Shown: positions 52,719 through 61,694, numbered from the stretch's first letter. The stretch: DNA of 64,000 bases from UBA7398 sp964632545 (GCA_964632545.1 CAZWBQ010000003.1:45867-109866); one strand, 5' to 3'. A program made the numbers and translations. Notes: generated by a model not told the origin, from the letters alone.

Positions 52719-53309
52719 CTATTGCACGATCGCTTGTTGACAAACATTATCAACAAAGTATTTATGAATTCGATTGTCACCAGTTAACTCCGGATGGAAC
52801 GAAGTTGCAAAAATTGAACCCTCTCTGACCGCAACTGGGTGACCTTTCACCTCAGCCAAAACTTCAACTCCCGCACCAATTTTTTCCACCCATGGCGCTC
52901 TAATGAAAACTGCGCGGACCGGCGCTTGCGTTATGCCATTGAAGGACAAATCGCTTTCAAAAGAATCAACTTGTCTACCAAAAGCATTTCTTCTTACTGT
53001 TACATCCAAGCCACCAAAAGTTTCTTGCCCTGCAATTGCATCGAGAACTTGGTTAGCTAACAGAATCATCCCTGCGCATGAACCATAAGTCGGCATCCCG
53101 CCAATAATTCGAGCGGTAATTTCATCAAATATCCCGAAAGTGCGAGCAAGTTTTGCAATAGTTGTTGACTCGCCACCTGGAATCACAAGTGCATCTACCT
53201 TCTCCAACTCTGATGCTCTCCGCACCAGAGATGCCGAAACTCCGCAATCGCTTAGAGATCGGGCATGCTCTCTAACATCACCTTGGAGTGCAAGTACTCC
53301 AATTTTCAC
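52719..53309 (-). CDS. pdxT: Pyridoxal 5'-phosphate synthase glutaminase subunit PdxT
   Basis: Supplies ammonia to PdxS for vitamin B6 synthesis. 196-residue class I amidotransferase. PGGESTTIAKL near 43-53, the catalytic Cys in GSCAGMILL near 76-84, and the His-Glu pair in SFHPELTGD near 170-178. It is 3 bp after pdxS. Confidence 0.96.
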   Translation of the reverse strand: MKIGVLALQGDVREHARSLSDCGVSASLVRRASELEKVDALVIPGGESTTIAKLARTFGIFDEITARIIGGMPTYGSCAGMILLANQVLDAIAGQETFGGLDVTVRRNAFGRQVDSFESDLSFNGITQAPVRAVFIRAPWVEKIGAGVEVLAEVKGHPVAVREGSIFATSFHPELTGDNRIHKYFVDNVCQQAIVQ

Positions 53310-53312
53310 TAG

Positions 53313-54203
53313 TTACCAGCCTCGCTCCGCTAATCGGTGCGGCACTGGAATATCTGCGACGTTAATACCAACCATCGCTTCACCTAAACCGCGCGAAACT
53401 TCTGCAATTACTTTTGGATCATCAAAAAATGTAACAGCTTTAACAATCGCAGCTGCACGTTCTTCCGGATTTCCAGATTTGAAAATTCCAGAACCAACGA
53501 ATACACCATCGGCCCCTAATTGCATCATCATGGCTGCATCTGCCGGAGTTGCGATACCACCTGCAGTGAAAAGCACAACCGGTAATTTTCCAGTTGCGGC
53601 AATTTCCTTGACAAGCTCAAACGGTGCTTGCAGCTCTTTTGCTGCTACATAAAGTTCGTCTTCACGCAGGGAAGATAACCGTCGGATCTCACCAGATATT
53701 GCGCGCATATGAGTTGTTGCATTCGAAACATCACCGGTGCCTGCTTCGCCTTTTGAACGAATCATTGCAGCGCCTTCATTTATTCTGCGCAGCGCTTCAC
53801 CCAAATTTGTAGCGCCGCAAACAAATGGCACGGTGAAATTCCATTTATCAATGTGATTTGTGTAATCAGCTGGAGTTAATACTTCTGATTCATCAATGTA
53901 ATCAACACCAATGCTCTGTAGTATTTGAGCTTCCACAAAATGTCCGATGCGCGCTTTAGCCATAACCGGAATTGAAACTTTTGCTTGAATCGCATCGATC
54001 ATGTCTGGATCAGACATGCGCGATACTCCTCCTTGAGCACGAATATCTGCTGGGACTCTTTCAAGAGCCATAACTGCAACTGCGCCAGCATCTTCCGCGA
54101 TTTTGGCTTGGTCAGCATTAACGACATCCATAATCACACCGCCCTTAAGCATCTCTGCCATGCCGCGTTTTACCCGCGAGGTACCGGTGATATTTTCAGC
54201 CAT
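53313..54203 (-). CDS. pdxS: Pyridoxal 5'-phosphate synthase subunit PdxS
   Basis: Builds PLP from ribose-5-phosphate, glyceraldehyde-3-phosphate and ammonia. 296-residue barrel. KGGVIMDVVNADQAKIAEDAG near 20-40, the substrate-binding Lys in VMAKARIGHF near 80-89, and VLFTAGGIATPADAAMMMQLGADGVFVGSG around 210-239 form the phosphate site. With pdxT it shows that the cell makes B6 de novo. Confidence 0.97.
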   Translation of the reverse strand: MAENITGTSRVKRGMAEMLKGGVIMDVVNADQAKIAEDAGAVAVMALERVPADIRAQGGVSRMSDPDMIDAIQAKVSIPVMAKARIGHFVEAQILQSIGVDYIDESEVLTPADYTNHIDKWNFTVPFVCGATNLGEALRRINEGAAMIRSKGEAGTGDVSNATTHMRAISGEIRRLSSLREDELYVAAKELQAPFELVKEIAATGKLPVVLFTAGGIATPADAAMMMQLGADGVFVGSGIFKSGNPEERAAAIVKAVTFFDDPKVIAEVSRGLGEAMVGINVADIPVPHRLAERGW

Positions 54204-54244
54204 TTTTAACGCCTGCCTTCATAGATAGATTCAGGTGGGAAAGT

Positions 54245-55273
54245 CTACTTTGTTGTAGTCGGTGTCGCACTCGGGGTTTTACCGGCTAAATATGTGAATT
54301 TCGGTTCTTGATCGGTAAGGGCTATCCAGATTTGGCCAGGTGCGAATGCAATTTCTTTGCCATCTTCTTGCAGCCAAGTAGTTCCGCTCTCGCTGCTGCT
54401 TCGGTTCCAGGTGGCTGGAAATATTTTTCCGTCCCGAAGAATATAGCCATGGCCAGTCCCAATCGTTTCACTCATTGGGGTTATACCGCCGAATTTATCA
54501 CCATAAATAGATGGAGTGATTTTAACAATTTGTACAACCAGAGTTGGCGAACCAAGTTGCATACCGCTAGCTGATAAATCCGGTGAATTATTATGTGTAA
54601 GCAACCAGCGCGATTCGGATTTGGACCAGAGTGCGCCATAGCTAGCGTTGGGCCAAGTAATCTTAACCTCGGTAATTTCTTTTCCATTCACTGGAGGTTT
54701 TCCAAAAATCCATCCCATTGGCTTGGCAATAGTCAGGTTTTTTGCCTTAGCCATTAAGGGTGCGGAATTTAAAATCATATTTGTTGGTGCACTTCTATTC
54801 CGATCGCGATAATAAATAGTTGGTGAATTATGTTCAGCACCCAAGTCTTCAATATTTGCTCTTGCAATTACCGGTCGTAATTTATTTTGCGCACCACTGT
54901 AAGCCAAACCGACTCTGCCATATTGTGCCAAAAGATCAATATCGCTAATCCTTGCAGATCGAATTGGACCGATATCTTTAGGAATATTTGATGAAAAAAT
55001 TGCTAACAACCGCGTTAATCCAGCTTCAACTTGTTCGATATAAACCACATCGGCAAATTCCAATCCAACTTGTGGGTGAGCTGAATTAGTATCATCAATT
55101 TTCGCTGCCAGTACTGGACCGTTCACCCCAGGTAAACCAGTTAAAAAATTTACTTCAACTTTAGTTGGCTTGATCTTTGAAATCTGATCCGAAATTGCAC
55201 TACAACCGGAGATTAACGAAGTAAATACCAATGCAATTGAAACAGTTGAAAATATTAATTTAAAGCTTTTCAT
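54245..55273 (-). CDS. DUF3048-domain lipoprotein (YerB-like)
   Basis: 342 residues. A signal peptide (hydrophobic 5-20) and lipobox LISGC put the lipidated Cys at 24. The body has the DUF3048 pattern: VLAAKIDDTNSAHPQVGLEFADVVYIEQVEAGLTR (about 54-88) and DIGPIRSARISDIDLLAQYG (about 97-116). Family members are secreted and uncharacterised. The ATG overlaps the LemA-like stop (ATGA). Confidence 0.83.
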   Translation of the reverse strand: MKSFKLIFSTVSIALVFTSLISGCSAISDQISKIKPTKVEVNFLTGLPGVNGPVLAAKIDDTNSAHPQVGLEFADVVYIEQVEAGLTRLLAIFSSNIPKDIGPIRSARISDIDLLAQYGRVGLAYSGAQNKLRPVIARANIEDLGAEHNSPTIYYRDRNRSAPTNMILNSAPLMAKAKNLTIAKPMGWIFGKPPVNGKEITEVKITWPNASYGALWSKSESRWLLTHNNSPDLSASGMQLGSPTLVVQIVKITPSIYGDKFGGITPMSETIGTGHGYILRDGKIFPATWNRSSSESGTTWLQEDGKEIAFAPGQIWIALTDQEPKFTYLAGKTPSATPTTTK

Positions 55274-55767
55274 AAAACATCATCTTCAAAAGCGTACCGC
55301 ACTGGTAACGGAGCGCTGCCCGCCAATCGAAATACTCGAAAGACCAGCTTTTCCCGCAACGATCTAGTAGCTGATACTGCTTCTACATGAATCGCAATTG
55401 CAACTCGCACTCGTTCGGTAACTTCTTCCAATTTTGCAAATATTTCTGGATGCAACTCCGGTAGATCACTTTCCTGCTGTAATAAATGTAGCGTTCCGGA
55501 TAGGCCACTTTCTTGGTCACTTCTTTCAAAAATCTGCGCTTCTCTAGCGCCATAGGCAGCCCCGGTAAGAATCAAATTTGTCGCCGGATCTATCTCTGGT
55601 AGATGCGCAATCTCTAAAGCAATGGCTGCGCGACGTTGTAGCGTTGCATCTAAATTTGCCCACGATGTTTCAACGCGATGGTGTAGTCGATCGAGTCGAG
55701 TAGCCGAAAATGATAAATACCAAGCAACTAATAAGAATGTGATTAATAGCGCTAAAGAAGTTTTCAT
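55270..55767 (-). CDS. LemA-like membrane-anchored helical protein
   Basis: 165 residues: one N-terminal transmembrane segment (about 5-22) and then a helical bundle beginning LDRLHHRVETSWANLDATLQRRA (about 25-47), which matches the LemA start (hydrophobic-RN/HRV-x-W-A-x-L-D-x-L-x-R-R). Shorter and more divergent than typical LemA. Unknown role; it follows pimA by 5 bp and may belong to envelope functions. Confidence 0.65.
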   Translation of the reverse strand: MKTSLALLITFLLVAWYLSFSATRLDRLHHRVETSWANLDATLQRRAAIALEIAHLPEIDPATNLILTGAAYGAREAQIFERSDQESGLSGTLHLLQQESDLPELHPEIFAKLEEVTERVRVAIAIHVEAVSATRSLREKLVFRVFRLAGSAPLPVRYAFEDDVL

Positions 55768-55772
55768 ATCAA

Positions 55773-56969
55773 TCAGAGATTATCTCTGGTAAAAAGTCGA
55801 TTCCAGCTTCGACTTTCTGAGGCTAATCCCACTTTTCCACCACCAGTTAGCGCCATCGAATAAACATCCATCACCTGTTCGGCAACTTTGCTCCAATCAA
55901 AACGCTCTGCAGACTGAAATCCAATATTAGCGAGGCTTTTACGTTTAGAGCTGTCTCGTAATAAATCGATAATTACTTTTGCCAGATCAGTAGAACTCTC
56001 CGATTCAAAGAGCGCGCCATACTCACCACCGTTTAAAAGATTTCTAAAAGCTGGAATATCGCTAGCAATAATTGCCGTTTCTGCCGCTAGCGCTTCGGTC
56101 AGAATTATTCCGAAGGATTCTCCGCCGGTATTTGGCGCAATATATAAATCAACAGATTTGAGTAAAGCAGCTTTATCAGATTCACTTACTCTCCCTAAGA
56201 AAGTTAGCTTATTTCGCAACTGTGAATTTATTGATTTGTAGATTACTTCGTGTTCTCCTGGACCAGCAATCAAGACTTTTATATCCGGAATGAAACGAGC
56301 GACAATCGGCAGTGCATCCAATAAAACCTGTAATCCTTTCCGGGGTTCCTCAAATCGTCCAATAAAACCTATGGTATTTGGTTGCTGCCACTCTGATTTC
56401 GCGGTTGAACTTGCAAAGAAATCTACATCTATGCCGTTGGGGATTACCACCGCATCGGTTTCTAAATGAATAGTAAGAGTTTCACGTGCAACTTCACTCA
56501 CCGCAATTCGCGCACTTAATTTCTCAATAACCGGTTCTAAAAATGGGCTGATTGCAAAAGCAACTTTCTGCTTTGGTGCGGCAGCATGGAATGTTCCGAC
56601 CATTGGCCCCTCAGCAATCCAGCATGCCAATAGTGAAAGCGAAGGTATTGCTGGTTCGTGTAAATGTAATAGATCAAAATTTCCTTGCGAGATCCATTGC
56701 CTAACTCGAGAAGCTGCAACTGGTCCAAATAGAACTCGTGCGACAGCCCCGTTATATGGAATTGCAATTGGCCGTCCTGCAGGAACTACAAAGTCATCTA
56801 CTAACGCATCTTCATGACTGACTGGAGCTAACACGGAAACTTGATGACCTTGTTTGATGTAGTACCTTGCTAAATCTTTTATATGTGCTTGAACACCGCC
56901 GGGTGTATCCCAGCCGTAGGGTGAAACCATTCCGATTCTAAGTGCGGAATTTTTTGGAGAATAGACCAT
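55773..56969 (-). CDS. pimA: Phosphatidylinositol mannosyltransferase PimA-like (GT4)
   Basis: First mannosylation of phosphatidyl-myo-inositol on the cytoplasmic face, using GDP-mannose. 398 residues, GT-B fold. The N-terminal RIGMVSPYGWDTPGGVQAHIKDLA near 11-34, the hinge GFIGRFEEPRKGLQVLLDALP near 202-222, and the C-terminal E-x7-E motif in SFGIILTEALA near 287-297 fit PimA. I chose the ATG at 56969, directly after the acyltransferase stop. The ordering pgsA-patA-pimA is as in mycobacteria. Confidence 0.88.
   Translation of the reverse strand: MVYSPKNSALRIGMVSPYGWDTPGGVQAHIKDLARYYIKQGHQVSVLAPVSHEDALVDDFVVPAGRPIAIPYNGAVARVLFGPVAASRVRQWISQGNFDLLHLHEPAIPSLSLLACWIAEGPMVGTFHAAAPKQKVAFAISPFLEPVIEKLSARIAVSEVARETLTIHLETDAVVIPNGIDVDFFASSTAKSEWQQPNTIGFIGRFEEPRKGLQVLLDALPIVARFIPDIKVLIAGPGEHEVIYKSINSQLRNKLTFLGRVSESDKAALLKSVDLYIAPNTGGESFGIILTEALAAETAIIASDIPAFRNLLNGGEYGALFESESSTDLAKVIIDLLRDSSKRKSLANIGFQSAERFDWSKVAEQVMDVYSMALTGGGKVGLASESRSWNRLFTRDNL
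55774..55788. repeat. 15-bp palindrome over the pimA stop
   Basis: CAGAGAT-T-ATCTCTG: 7-bp arms with one central base, overlapping the pimA stop and lying just before the LemA-like start. The one-base centre excludes a hairpin terminator; it could be a binding site or chance. Confidence 0.3.
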
Positions 56970-56971
56970 TG

Positions 56972-57859
56972 TTAATCCCGTTCCACAAAATCGCCATCGA
57001 TCCAAATTCTTTGCAACATATGCCAATCTTCCGGATATCGCGAAATATTTCTAGCGAAACTATCGGCACAGAGTTGGGTCATTGTTGCGATTTTATCTTC
57101 CCTCGAACCAGAAACTGGTACCGGTATCGGAGCTTCAAATTCAATACAGATACCAGTTTCAGTGTAAGAAACATATGCAGTAACTAGTGCAGCTCCTGTT
57201 TGTAGAGCTAATGCAGCGGGGCCACCGGGCATCTTGGCAATTCCATCGAAGAAATTAACTTTTATTCCAGACTTGGAGAGATCTCGATCTGATACTAAAG
57301 CTACGAGAGTTCCGCTCCGTAATCGCTCCGCCAATGTGGCAGTGACTCTTAAATTTAGATCAAGGGCTTCCATGCCCATTGCCTCTCGATGCGCTAAAAA
57401 TCGTCGAAAAAGCCGTTCCGGTTTTAAATGTTCGACCACCGTTGTCAATTTGATTCCCTGAGCACAAAAAAAGGCACCGGCGTGATCCCAATTACCGGCA
57501 TGAGGCAAGGCAACAATTAAACCTTTTCCAGCTGCTAATGACTCATAAAAATATTTTTCGTTGATAGTTTTCACGGAATTCAAAATTTGTTCTTTCGACC
57601 AGTCAGGAAATCTGAAGGTATCCACCCAATAACGCAGATACGATCGCATGCTCTTTTTAACTAAAGCTTCTAACTCTGATTTAGAGAATTCTGGTTTTAC
57701 TCGTTGGAGATTTCTGCGTAACCTTGCAATACTCTTACCGTTCTTGCTCCGAGCTAACTCTGCAACCAGATCGCCAAACTTATAAGCACTGGTTGCTGGC
57801 AAAGCCCGCAATATTCGCCAGCATGTGGCATACATTATGTATTTGAAAAACTCCATCAT
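56972..57859 (-). CDS. Phosphatidylinositol mannoside acyltransferase (PatA-like, LpxL superfamily)
   Basis: Adds a fatty acid to phosphatidylinositol mannosides. 295 residues, with the H-x4-D acyltransferase motif HAGNWD near 116-121 and the second block DRDLSKSGIKVNFFDG near 191-206. An N-terminal hydrophobic/amphipathic helix suggests membrane association. The ATG overlaps the pgsA stop (ATGA). Sandwiched between the PIP synthase and PimA, which supports the assignment over a generic lauroyl transferase. Confidence 0.85.
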   Translation of the reverse strand: MMEFFKYIMYATCWRILRALPATSAYKFGDLVAELARSKNGKSIARLRRNLQRVKPEFSKSELEALVKKSMRSYLRYWVDTFRFPDWSKEQILNSVKTINEKYFYESLAAGKGLIVALPHAGNWDHAGAFFCAQGIKLTTVVEHLKPERLFRRFLAHREAMGMEALDLNLRVTATLAERLRSGTLVALVSDRDLSKSGIKVNFFDGIAKMPGGPAALALQTGAALVTAYVSYTETGICIEFEAPIPVPVSGSREDKIATMTQLCADSFARNISRYPEDWHMLQRIWIDGDFVERD

Positions 57860-58452
57860 GCTGTCGCCTTATAAACTATCCAAAGCCGTTGCAAAACCGT
57901 GATAGTACTTAAAATACTTAACAACCATATTCCAGTTGCTAGTACATATGGGATTCCTAAACCATGTAAACCAATTGAGAAAAGTACTAAAATCAGACGT
58001 TCGCTTCGTTCCGCTATTCCGCCATCGCAATTTATATCTAACGATTCTGCTCGCGCTTTTACATATGAAACTAGCAATCCAGTTAGTAACGCGACCAGTG
58101 CTGGTATAAACAAACTATTTGATTCACGGTTTAAGTAGATAAGTAGGCCAATTAAAATTGTTGAATCGGCAATTCGATCGCAAGTCGAATCCAACAAAGC
58201 TCCCCAATTACTGCCACCGTTATTTGAGAGTCGAGCCATCGTTCCATCAAAAAGATCGCTAAGTGAAAATATCGAAATTGCAATCGTTCCCCATATAAAA
58301 TGCCCACTTGGATAAGCGGTTAGCGAGGTCATTACAACTAAGAGAGAACCAATGAAGGTCACCATATTTGGCGTCAGACCAATTTTTAACGCGAAGCGAC
58401 AGGCAGGGGTAATCAACCTAGTAACTGGGGCCTTAAATGGGATCTGTAACAT
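57856..58452 (-). CDS. pgsA: Phosphatidylinositol-phosphate synthase (CDP-alcohol phosphatidyltransferase)
   Basis: Transfers a phosphatidyl group from CDP-diacylglycerol to inositol-phosphate, giving the PI precursor for PIMs. 198 residues, about six transmembrane helices. The signature is D66-x2-D69-G70-x2-A-R74-x9-G84-x3-D88-x3-D92, which binds metal and CDP. I chose the ATG at 58452: TACGAT lies 7 nt upstream, it aligns with the start of mycobacterial PgsA1, and the longer reading to 58500 would overlap the divergent gene's start. Confidence 0.85.
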   Translation of the reverse strand: MLQIPFKAPVTRLITPACRFALKIGLTPNMVTFIGSLLVVMTSLTAYPSGHFIWGTIAISIFSLSDLFDGTMARLSNNGGSNWGALLDSTCDRIADSTILIGLLIYLNRESNSLFIPALVALLTGLLVSYVKARAESLDINCDGGIAERSERLILVLFSIGLHGLGIPYVLATGIWLLSILSTITVLQRLWIVYKATA

Positions 58453-58465
58453 CGTTCCCATCGTA
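58453..58465 (-). promoter_or_regulatory. Predicted leaderless promoter of pgsA
   Basis: Minus-strand TACGAT (58460-58465), 7 nt, then ATG at 58452. It shares two base pairs with the -10 of the opposite gene. Confidence 0.45.
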
Positions 58466-58476
58466 GGCTGAGCCGT
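58464..58476 (+). promoter_or_regulatory. Predicted leaderless promoter of the EF-G-like relic gene
   Basis: TAGGCT (58464-58469), 7 nt, then ATG at 58477. It overlaps the pgsA -10 on the other strand by the bases 58464-58465. Confidence 0.45.
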
Positions 58477-59094
58477 ATGAGTATCCCAATTAATCCGCAT
58501 ATTTCCGCGGTCACAATCGGTATTTCGAGCGCCATCCCCAGTGACTTCTATAGCACCCTTGGGGTAACTGGCCTTCTCATTCCCACCGAAAACGAACCAG
58601 AGCTATCGAAACTATCTGGATCATCGGTAGCAATATTCTTAGTTGACGCCCAAATCGGAATTGATAAAAATTTAGTTACTTATTGGGATGCATGTAGGGA
58701 GTTACAGCTACCTCGTTTGATTTTAGTTTCAAACTTATCTGATGGCGAAATTGATTTCGACGATATTGTTATGATTGCAAATAGAATTCTAGATCCAGTG
58801 ATTACGCCTTTTCTCGTATTGCACGGCGAAGATGGAACACCAAATGGTTTGATAAACATCAGTACATCACAAACCTACGATTACTCTAAAACACCAACCA
58901 AAATAAGTACGGCCGATGAAGATTTAATTACGCTGGTCTCAGAATTTGCAGTTGAATATCAGGATCAAGTTGCCGAGTTTGGCGAAGCCGGTTTTGCAGA
59001 CGGTTTACTTTTTCCGTGCATACCGTTCATCCAGAAATTAGGCATCGGCGCTGCAGAAACTCAACGCTATCTGCTAACTATTGCCAGGCTTTAG
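58477..59094 (+). CDS. Degenerate EF-G-like G-domain protein, no P-loop
   Basis: 205 residues, one domain. The layout follows the GTPase domain of EF-G-like factors: SVAIFLVDAQIGIDKN (50-65) corresponds to the 'VDA...G' segment, LPRLILVSNLSDG (78-90) to the NKxD region, and LHGEDGTPNGLINISTSQTYDYS (115-137) to the 'GLVDLL...YD' segment. The P-loop is gone (GISSAIPS where GHxGxGKT should be), switch II DTPG is absent, and NKxD reads NLSD. It thus cannot be a normal GTPase. In Streptomyces an EF-G2-like gene is found near thrS and pgsA, so this may be a shortened remnant retained as a full, expressed ORF. Assignment is from pattern only. Confidence 0.5.
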   Translation: MSIPINPHISAVTIGISSAIPSDFYSTLGVTGLLIPTENEPELSKLSGSSVAIFLVDAQIGIDKNLVTYWDACRELQLPRLILVSNLSDGEIDFDDIVMIANRILDPVITPFLVLHGEDGTPNGLINISTSQTYDYSKTPTKISTADEDLITLVSEFAVEYQDQVAEFGEAGFADGLLFPCIPFIQKLGIGAAETQRYLLTIARL

Positions 59095-59614
59095 CCAACT
59101 CATCTCTTGTAGTTGCCAATAACTGCGGCAACACCTTCGTTCCTCCGATGATTGGCATAAAATTTGCGTCGCCACTCCATCTTGGTACAACATGTTGATG
59201 AATATGCTCGGCCACTCCAGCGCCAGATATAGCTCCTTGATTCATCCCTAAATTAAAACCAGCGCAGTTAGAAACTTTTTTTAGAACCTGCATAGCTTTT
59301 GCGGTAAATTCGCTTATCTCACTTCGTTCACTAATAGTTAAATCAGTTAAATCAGCGACATGACGATTTGCGCATATCAACATGTGTCCAGCGTTATACG
59401 GATAAAGATTCATTACCGCGTAAACTTCCGCACCTCGTGCAACTATTAGCGCGGCTGCATCGCTCATTTTAGGAATTTCGCAAAATGGACAAGGAACCTC
59501 ATTCCCGGCAAGTGGTCGATTTTCACCAGTTAAATAAGCCATTCGGTGGGGCGCCCAAATTCGCTGCCAACGGTCTGGCATCCCCGCTCCGCCTTGCATT
59601 TCTTTATCTGACAT
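59078..59614 (-). CDS. HIT-family hydrolase (Ap4A phosphorylase-like)
   Basis: 178-residue nucleotide-binding protein of the HIT superfamily. Histidine triad H137-x-H139-x-H141 in AEHIHQHVVPRW; the CPFC pair at 42-45 may bind zinc. LNLYPYNAGHMLI near 69-81 and the tail are strikingly like mycobacterial Rv2613c, a characterised Ap4A phosphorylase. Position between thrS and pgsA matches. It converges with the EF-G-like gene, the ends overlapping by 17 bp. Confidence 0.9.
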   Translation of the reverse strand: MSDKEMQGGAGMPDRWQRIWAPHRMAYLTGENRPLAGNEVPCPFCEIPKMSDAAALIVARGAEVYAVMNLYPYNAGHMLICANRHVADLTDLTISERSEISEFTAKAMQVLKKVSNCAGFNLGMNQGAISGAGVAEHIHQHVVPRWSGDANFMPIIGGTKVLPQLLATTRDELAKAWQ

Positions 59615-59623
59615 TTGAAAATA

Positions 59624-61651
59624 TCAAACTTGTGTACGTTCTGAAATTACTTTTTTAATCTCTAAAATTGCTTCCGCGATTGCGATTCCATTCCTCTGTT
59701 CACCATTTCGATATCGGAATGAAACCGCACCAGCATTAACATCTTCTTCACCAGCGATTACCATGAATGGAATTTTTTCGGTTTGAGCATTTCTAATCTT
59801 TTTTTGCATGCGGTCATCTGATGCATCAATTTCAGCCCGAATACCAGCGCTTCGCATCTCTTTAATTATCTTTTCCAAATAAGGAATATAGATATCGGCA
59901 ACCGGGATAGCCCGTACTTGCACAGGAGCTAGCCACGGCGGGAACGCACCAGCATAATGTTCAGTTAGAACTCCAAAAAATCTCTCTATCGAGCCAAATA
60001 AGGCGCGGTGAATCATTACTGGACGTTCTTTACCGCCATCTGGGGCTGTATATTCCAATTCAAATCTCTGTGGCAATTGAAAGTCCACTTGAATAGTGGA
60101 CATCTGCCAAGTTCGACCGATCGCATCTTTAGCTTGTACTGAAATCTTTGGACCGTAGAAAGCTGCGCCACCCTTATCGAGAACAAGTTCTAGATTTTGT
60201 TTTTCGGCTGCTTGACGAAGTGACTCCGTTGCTTGCTCCCAATCTTTATCTTCACCAACGAACTTGCTCTCGTTTTTTGTGGACAATTCCAGATAAAAAT
60301 CATTTAAACCGTAATCTCTTAATAAATTCAAAACGAAAGTTAAAAGACTATCCAGCTCTCCCGCCATTTGTTCGGCAGTGCAGTAAATATGCGCATCATC
60401 TTGCGTAAAACCGCGCGCTCTAGTAATTCCATGAATAACGCCAGACTTTTCATAACGATAAACAGTGCCAAATTCAAAAAGCCGTAATGGAAGTTCGCGA
60501 TAAGAGCGACCACGGGATGCGTAAATCAGATTATGGAACGGGCAGTTCATCGGTTTCATGTAGTACTGCTGACCCTGTTTCTTAATAGTGCCATCTGCAT
60601 GTAACTCTTCATCCATAACCATCGGCGGGTACATGCCATCGGAATACCATTGCAAATGACCAGAACGTTCGAATAGCGCCGCTTTAGTTAAATGTGGCGA
60701 ATAAACAAATTCATACCCTTCGACTTCATGGCGATGCCGCGAATAATCCTCCATGGCACGACGAACTATTCCGCCTTTTGGGTGAAACACAGCTAACCCC
60801 GAACCAATCTCTTCTGGGAATGAGAATAGATCTAGTTCAGCGCCAAGTTTTCGATGGTCGCGTTTTTCAGCCTCAGCCAACATTAAAAGATAAGAATCAA
60901 GTGCTTCTTGAGATGGCCAAGCAGTCCCATAAATTCTTTGCAACATTGGATTTTTTTCAGAACCACGCCAATAAGCGCCAGCGCTACGCATCAATTTGAA
61001 AGCTGGAATGTATTTAGTAGATGGCAGATGCGGGCCACGACAGAGATCGCTCCAGAGCGGCTGACCATCTCTTCCTAAATTGTCATAAATTGTTAACTCG
61101 CCAGCACCAACTTCTACATCAGCACCATCGTCAGTTGCGCTTGATTTCAATTTAACTAACTCACATTTATATGGTTCGTGACTTAACTCCTTTAACGCTT
61201 CTGAATCACTTGTGACGCGTCGTCGGAATCGTTGACCATCTTTAACAATCTTCTTCATTACTTTTTCCAAAACATCTAAATCAGATGGCGTAAACGGTCG
61301 TTCGGGATCAAAGTCGTAATAGAAACCGTCGGTAATTGGCGGACCGATTCCTAATCTAGTTTGTGAAAAAGTATTTTGAACGGCTTGTGCAAGAACGTGA
61401 GCAGTCGAATGTCGAAGAACCATCAAACCTTCAGGCGATGAAATTGAAAAACCTTCTACAGCATCGCCCGCTTTAACTTCACTCCATAAATCTCTTAATT
61501 CACCATTAATTTTACAGACCACAATAGCCTCTGGGCCAACTCCGGTGCGATCAACGCTTTGCGCACTATAAATTTGGGTAACTTTTTGATCTGACTCAAC
61601 TTTTAAAGTAGCGCCATCAACTGTAATTTCGATCATATCGGCGCTAGACAT
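59624..61651 (-). CDS. thrS: Threonyl-tRNA synthetase
   Basis: 675 residues: N-terminal TGS-like part (about 1-70), editing domain with RHSTAHVLAQAV near 80-91, class II core with the zinc Cys in MNCPFHN near 363-369, HGITRARGFTQDDAHIYC near 393-410, and a C-terminal anticodon-binding domain. It begins at an ATG with a TAACCT box 6 nt upstream and no ribosome site. There is no T-box leader, as expected for leaderless expression. Confidence 0.97.
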   Translation of the reverse strand: MSSADMIEITVDGATLKVESDQKVTQIYSAQSVDRTGVGPEAIVVCKINGELRDLWSEVKAGDAVEGFSISSPEGLMVLRHSTAHVLAQAVQNTFSQTRLGIGPPITDGFYYDFDPERPFTPSDLDVLEKVMKKIVKDGQRFRRRVTSDSEALKELSHEPYKCELVKLKSSATDDGADVEVGAGELTIYDNLGRDGQPLWSDLCRGPHLPSTKYIPAFKLMRSAGAYWRGSEKNPMLQRIYGTAWPSQEALDSYLLMLAEAEKRDHRKLGAELDLFSFPEEIGSGLAVFHPKGGIVRRAMEDYSRHRHEVEGYEFVYSPHLTKAALFERSGHLQWYSDGMYPPMVMDEELHADGTIKKQGQQYYMKPMNCPFHNLIYASRGRSYRELPLRLFEFGTVYRYEKSGVIHGITRARGFTQDDAHIYCTAEQMAGELDSLLTFVLNLLRDYGLNDFYLELSTKNESKFVGEDKDWEQATESLRQAAEKQNLELVLDKGGAAFYGPKISVQAKDAIGRTWQMSTIQVDFQLPQRFELEYTAPDGGKERPVMIHRALFGSIERFFGVLTEHYAGAFPPWLAPVQVRAIPVADIYIPYLEKIIKEMRSAGIRAEIDASDDRMQKKIRNAQTEKIPFMVIAGEEDVNAGAVSFRYRNGEQRNGIAIAEAILEIKKVISERTQV

Positions 61652-61663
61652 GGAGTGAGGTTA
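61652..61663 (-). promoter_or_regulatory. Predicted leaderless promoter of thrS
   Basis: Minus-strand TAACCT (61658-61663), 6 nt, then ATG at 61651. Confidence 0.5.
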
Positions 61664-61694
61664 CCAAAGTTAATCGCAAAGACGCTGGAATGAA

